Assembly: GCA_028717055.1 (NCBI GenBank)
Contig: JAQUOO010000058.1
Coordinates: 1-7,578 of the forward strand
Direction: 5' to 3'
Length of the DNA stretch: 7,578 nt
DNA from: Candidatus Omnitrophota bacterium
GTDB lineage: Bacteria; Omnitrophota; Gorgyraeia; Gygaellales; Profunditerraquicolaceae
A model generated the notes under the pieces. That model ran no database searches. It was not told the origin of the DNA and saw only the letters and a program-made list of their open reading frames with translations. This document shows positions 5,515-7,578 of the stretch, piece by piece (positions within the stretch are counted from its first letter, which is position 1; every line of letters starts with the position of its first letter). Made by a program: the position numbers and the translations under genes.

Positions 5515-6432
5515 ATGAATAAAGACCTGCTTACCATAAAAGATCTGACCGCTAAAGAAATCGAAGAATTATTCAGCCTTACCGATAAGCTGAAAAGAAA
5601 TAAGGCCAGGTTCAGCAAGGTTTTGGCCGGCAAGGCCCTTGCTCTTGTTTTCCAGAAGCCCTCGAACAGGACCAGAGTGTCTTTTGAAGTGGGAATGTTT
5701 CAATTAGGGGGCAACTCTTTATACCTGTCTCCGGGTGAAATAAGCCTCGGGATAAGGGAATCTATCGCGGATGTTGCCAGAACTCTCTCCAGGTTTGTCG
5801 ACGGAATAGTTTTAAGGACATTTGAGCATAAGAATTGCGAGGACTTGGCTAGATTTTCCGGTATACCGGTGATTAACGGGTTATCGGATTTTTCGCATCC
5901 TTGCCAGGCTTTGGCGGATTTATATACCATTAGGGAAAAATTGAAAGCTTTTAAAGGCGTAACCCTGGCTTACGTAGGCGACGGGAATAATGTTTGCAAT
6001 TCCCTGCTTTTTATTTGCGCAAAATTAGGCGTGAATGTGAATTTGGGATGCCCGAAAGGTTATGAACCGCTTGCTGCGGTATTGAAAGATTCCCGGGCTA
6101 TTGGAGATACTACGGGAGCCGCAATCAATTTATTCAATGACGCTTCCAGTGCGGTTAAGGATGCGGATGTGATTTATACCGATGTCTGGACAAGCATGGG
6201 GCAGGAAGATGAAGCCAGGAAAAGAATAGAGGTATTCGAAGATTTTCAGGTAAATATGAATTTGGTAAAGTCAGCTAAAAGAGGAGCTTTGATTATGCAC
6301 TGCCTTCCTGCGCATAGAGGCCAGGAGATAACCGATGAAGTAATCGAGAGCGGGAATTCGGTTGTATTTGATGAAGCTGAAAACAGGATGCATGTGCAGA
6401 AAGCGGTTTTAATAAAATTACTGGGGAGATAG
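5515..6432 (+). CDS. argF: Ornithine carbamoyltransferase, anabolic
   Basis: ArgF joins carbamoyl phosphate and ornithine to citrulline. From ATG 5515 the product has 305 residues, the standard family length. The frame is open back to an ATG at 5422, but those extra 31 residues are translated repeat with no family resemblance, while MNKDLLTIKDL is a typical N-terminus. The carbamoyl-phosphate loop is KPSNRTRVSFE (S50, R52, T53, R54); HPCQALAD (128-135) follows. The ornithine-specific DVWTSMGQE (S227-M228-G229) and MHCLPAHRG (C263) separate it from aspartate and acetylornithine carbamoyltransferases. The loop has N51 where STRTR is the common form; N does occur to my recollection in some lineages, so this is a note and not a defect. 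argG begins 4 nt after its stop, pointing to translational coupling. Confidence 0.96.
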   Translation: MNKDLLTIKDLTAKEIEELFSLTDKLKRNKARFSKVLAGKALALVFQKPSNRTRVSFEVGMFQLGGNSLYLSPGEISLGIRESIADVARTLSRFVDGIVLRTFEHKNCEDLARFSGIPVINGLSDFSHPCQALADLYTIREKLKAFKGVTLAYVGDGNNVCNSLLFICAKLGVNVNLGCPKGYEPLAAVLKDSRAIGDTTGAAINLFNDASSAVKDADVIYTDVWTSMGQEDEARKRIEVFEDFQVNMNLVKSAKRGALIMHCLPAHRGQEITDEVIESGNSVVFDEAENRMHVQKAVLIKLLGR

Positions 6433-6436
6433 TTAA

Positions 6437-7578
6437 ATGAAAAAAGTAGTGTTGGCGTATTCTGGCGGATTGGATACATCTTGTATAGTCAGGTGGTTAA
6501 AAGATAAGGGTTATGAGGTTATCTGTTTTATGGCGGATTTAGGCCAGGGTTTAGGCCAAGGGGAAGATCTGGGTGCCATAGAAGCAAGGGCTTTAGCTGC
6601 CGGAGCAAGCAAGGTTTATATCAAAGACTTGCAGGATGAATTCGTAGAAGAGTTTGTTCTGCCGAGTTTGCAGGCAAATGCCGTTTACGAAGGGAAATAT
6701 TTATTGGCTACAGCTTTGGGCAGGCCTTTGATTGCTAAATATCTTGTTAGAATAGCCCATAAAGAAAAGGCTGATGCCGTGGCTCATGGCTGCACCGGTA
6801 AAGGCAATGATCAGGTAAGGATTGAAGTTGCCGCAGGGATTCTTGATCCCGGCTTAGAAGTTCTTGCTCCGGTCAGAACCTGGGAATTCAAGTCAAGGGA
6901 AGAAGAGATAGAATATGCGAAAATGCGCAATATCCCTATAGATGTAACCAAGAAAAAACCGTATAGTATTGACAGGAATATTTGGGGGATCAGTATTGAA
7001 GCCGGCGTCTTGGAGGATTTGGCCCAGGAGCCTCCGGAAGACGCATATATGATTACTAAAAGCCCGACCGCTCAGATAAGTTATCCTAAATATATCGAGA
7101 TTTATTTTGAGAAAGGCGTCCCGAAGAAAGTTGACGGGAAAACCTGCAAATTGAAAACCCTGATTAACAATTTAAACGAAATAGGAGGGTTGCATGGCGT
7201 AGGCCGGTCAGATATGGTTGAAAATAGGTTAATCGGGATAAAATCCAGGGAGATCTATGAAGCGCCGGCAGCGACAATATTGCATATAGCGCATAAAGAG
7301 CTGGAGGCGCTTGTATTGGATAGGGAATTGGCGCATTTTAAAGATATTATATCGCTTAAATATTCGGAATTAGTTTATAATGGCCTTTGGTTTTCTCCTT
7401 TAAAAGAGGCATTGGACGGTTTTGTAAAATCCACGCAAAAGAATGTTACCGGTTCGGTCAGGTTGAAGTTATTCAAAGGTAATTGTGCAGCCGTGGGCAG
7501 AAAATCCAAGAATTCGCTTTATAAAAAAGAACTTAGCACCTATGGCAAAGAGGATAAATTTGATCAGAAGCTGGCCGA
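6437..7578 (+). CDS. argG: Argininosuccinate synthase, 5' part (3' end outside window)
   Basis: ArgG condenses citrulline and aspartate, using ATP, to argininosuccinate. The frame is open from ATG 6437 to the right edge: 380 complete codons plus two bases, against about 400 for the family, so only the C-terminal tail is missing. The ATP-pyrophosphatase loop AYSGGLDTS (8-16) is at the N-terminus. HGCTGKGNDQVRIE, APVRTWEF, PYSIDRNIWG, GGLHGVGRSDMVENRLIGIKSR and EAPAATILHIAHKEL follow in the expected order. GGAG at 6425-6428, in the last codons of argF, is 8 nt before the ATG. Oddity: residues 35-42 read LGQGLGQG, a doubling of what is normally a single LGQ block before the ED residues, coded by a near-perfect 12-nt duplication (6539-6550, 6551-6562). 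argH could follow outside the window. Confidence 0.96.
   Translation, partial: MKKVVLAYSGGLDTSCIVRWLKDKGYEVICFMADLGQGLGQGEDLGAIEARALAAGASKVYIKDLQDEFVEEFVLPSLQANAVYEGKYLLATALGRPLIAKYLVRIAHKEKADAVAHGCTGKGNDQVRIEVAAGILDPGLEVLAPVRTWEFKSREEEIEYAKMRNIPIDVTKKKPYSIDRNIWGISIEAGVLEDLAQEPPEDAYMITKSPTAQISYPKYIEIYFEKGVPKKVDGKTCKLKTLINNLNEIGGLHGVGRSDMVENRLIGIKSREIYEAPAATILHIAHKELEALVLDRELAHFKDIISLKYSELVYNGLWFSPLKEALDGFVKSTQKNVTGSVRLKLFKGNCAAVGRKSKNSLYKKELSTYGKEDKFDQKLA

Overview
This window is ordinary bacterial chromosome holding two transcription units on the + strand. On the left is the end of a ribosomal protein operon: the 3' part of rplM (L13), then rpsI (S9), closed by a strong intrinsic terminator. 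After a clear sigma70-type promoter comes an arginine biosynthesis cluster in the order argC-argJ-argB-argD-argF-argG. argG runs off the right edge about 20 codons before its expected end. There are no RNA genes, CRISPR arrays, transposases, phage genes or defence genes, and no gene of unknown function.

Together the arg genes cover almost the whole route from N-acetylglutamate to argininosuccinate: ArgB phosphorylates N-acetylglutamate, ArgC reduces it to the semialdehyde, ArgD transaminates it to N-acetylornithine, ArgJ moves the acetyl group back to glutamate and frees ornithine, ArgF makes citrulline and ArgG makes argininosuccinate. ArgJ implies the acetyl-recycling version of the pathway, so argE is not needed. 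The last enzyme, ArgH, is not in the window and may lie just downstream. ArgB carries the N-terminal helix and C-terminal signature of arginine-inhibited kinases, which points to control by product feedback. I saw no convincing ArgR operator.

The unusual content lies between the genes. Three of the five arg junctions (argC-argJ, argB-argD, argD-argF) hold AT-rich imperfect palindromes of about 105-130 bp. They are built of roughly 7-nt words beginning with AA, with a single 11-nt word interrupting the heptad phase in each arm. The other two junctions (argJ-argB 12 nt, argF-argG 4 nt) are tight. The same heptamer word occurs four times in tandem inside the argC reading frame, where it codes for a lysine/glutamine-rich stretch. 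Two elements reach the translation signals of neighbouring genes: argJ starts right after one with no Shine-Dalgarno, and argF appears to take its ribosome binding site from another.

The gene families do not fix the organism. The moderate-to-low GC, the many such repeats in short intergenic spaces and the overall protein style suggest an uncultured lineage such as Omnitrophota or a relative. This is an impression from memory, not a demonstrated assignment.
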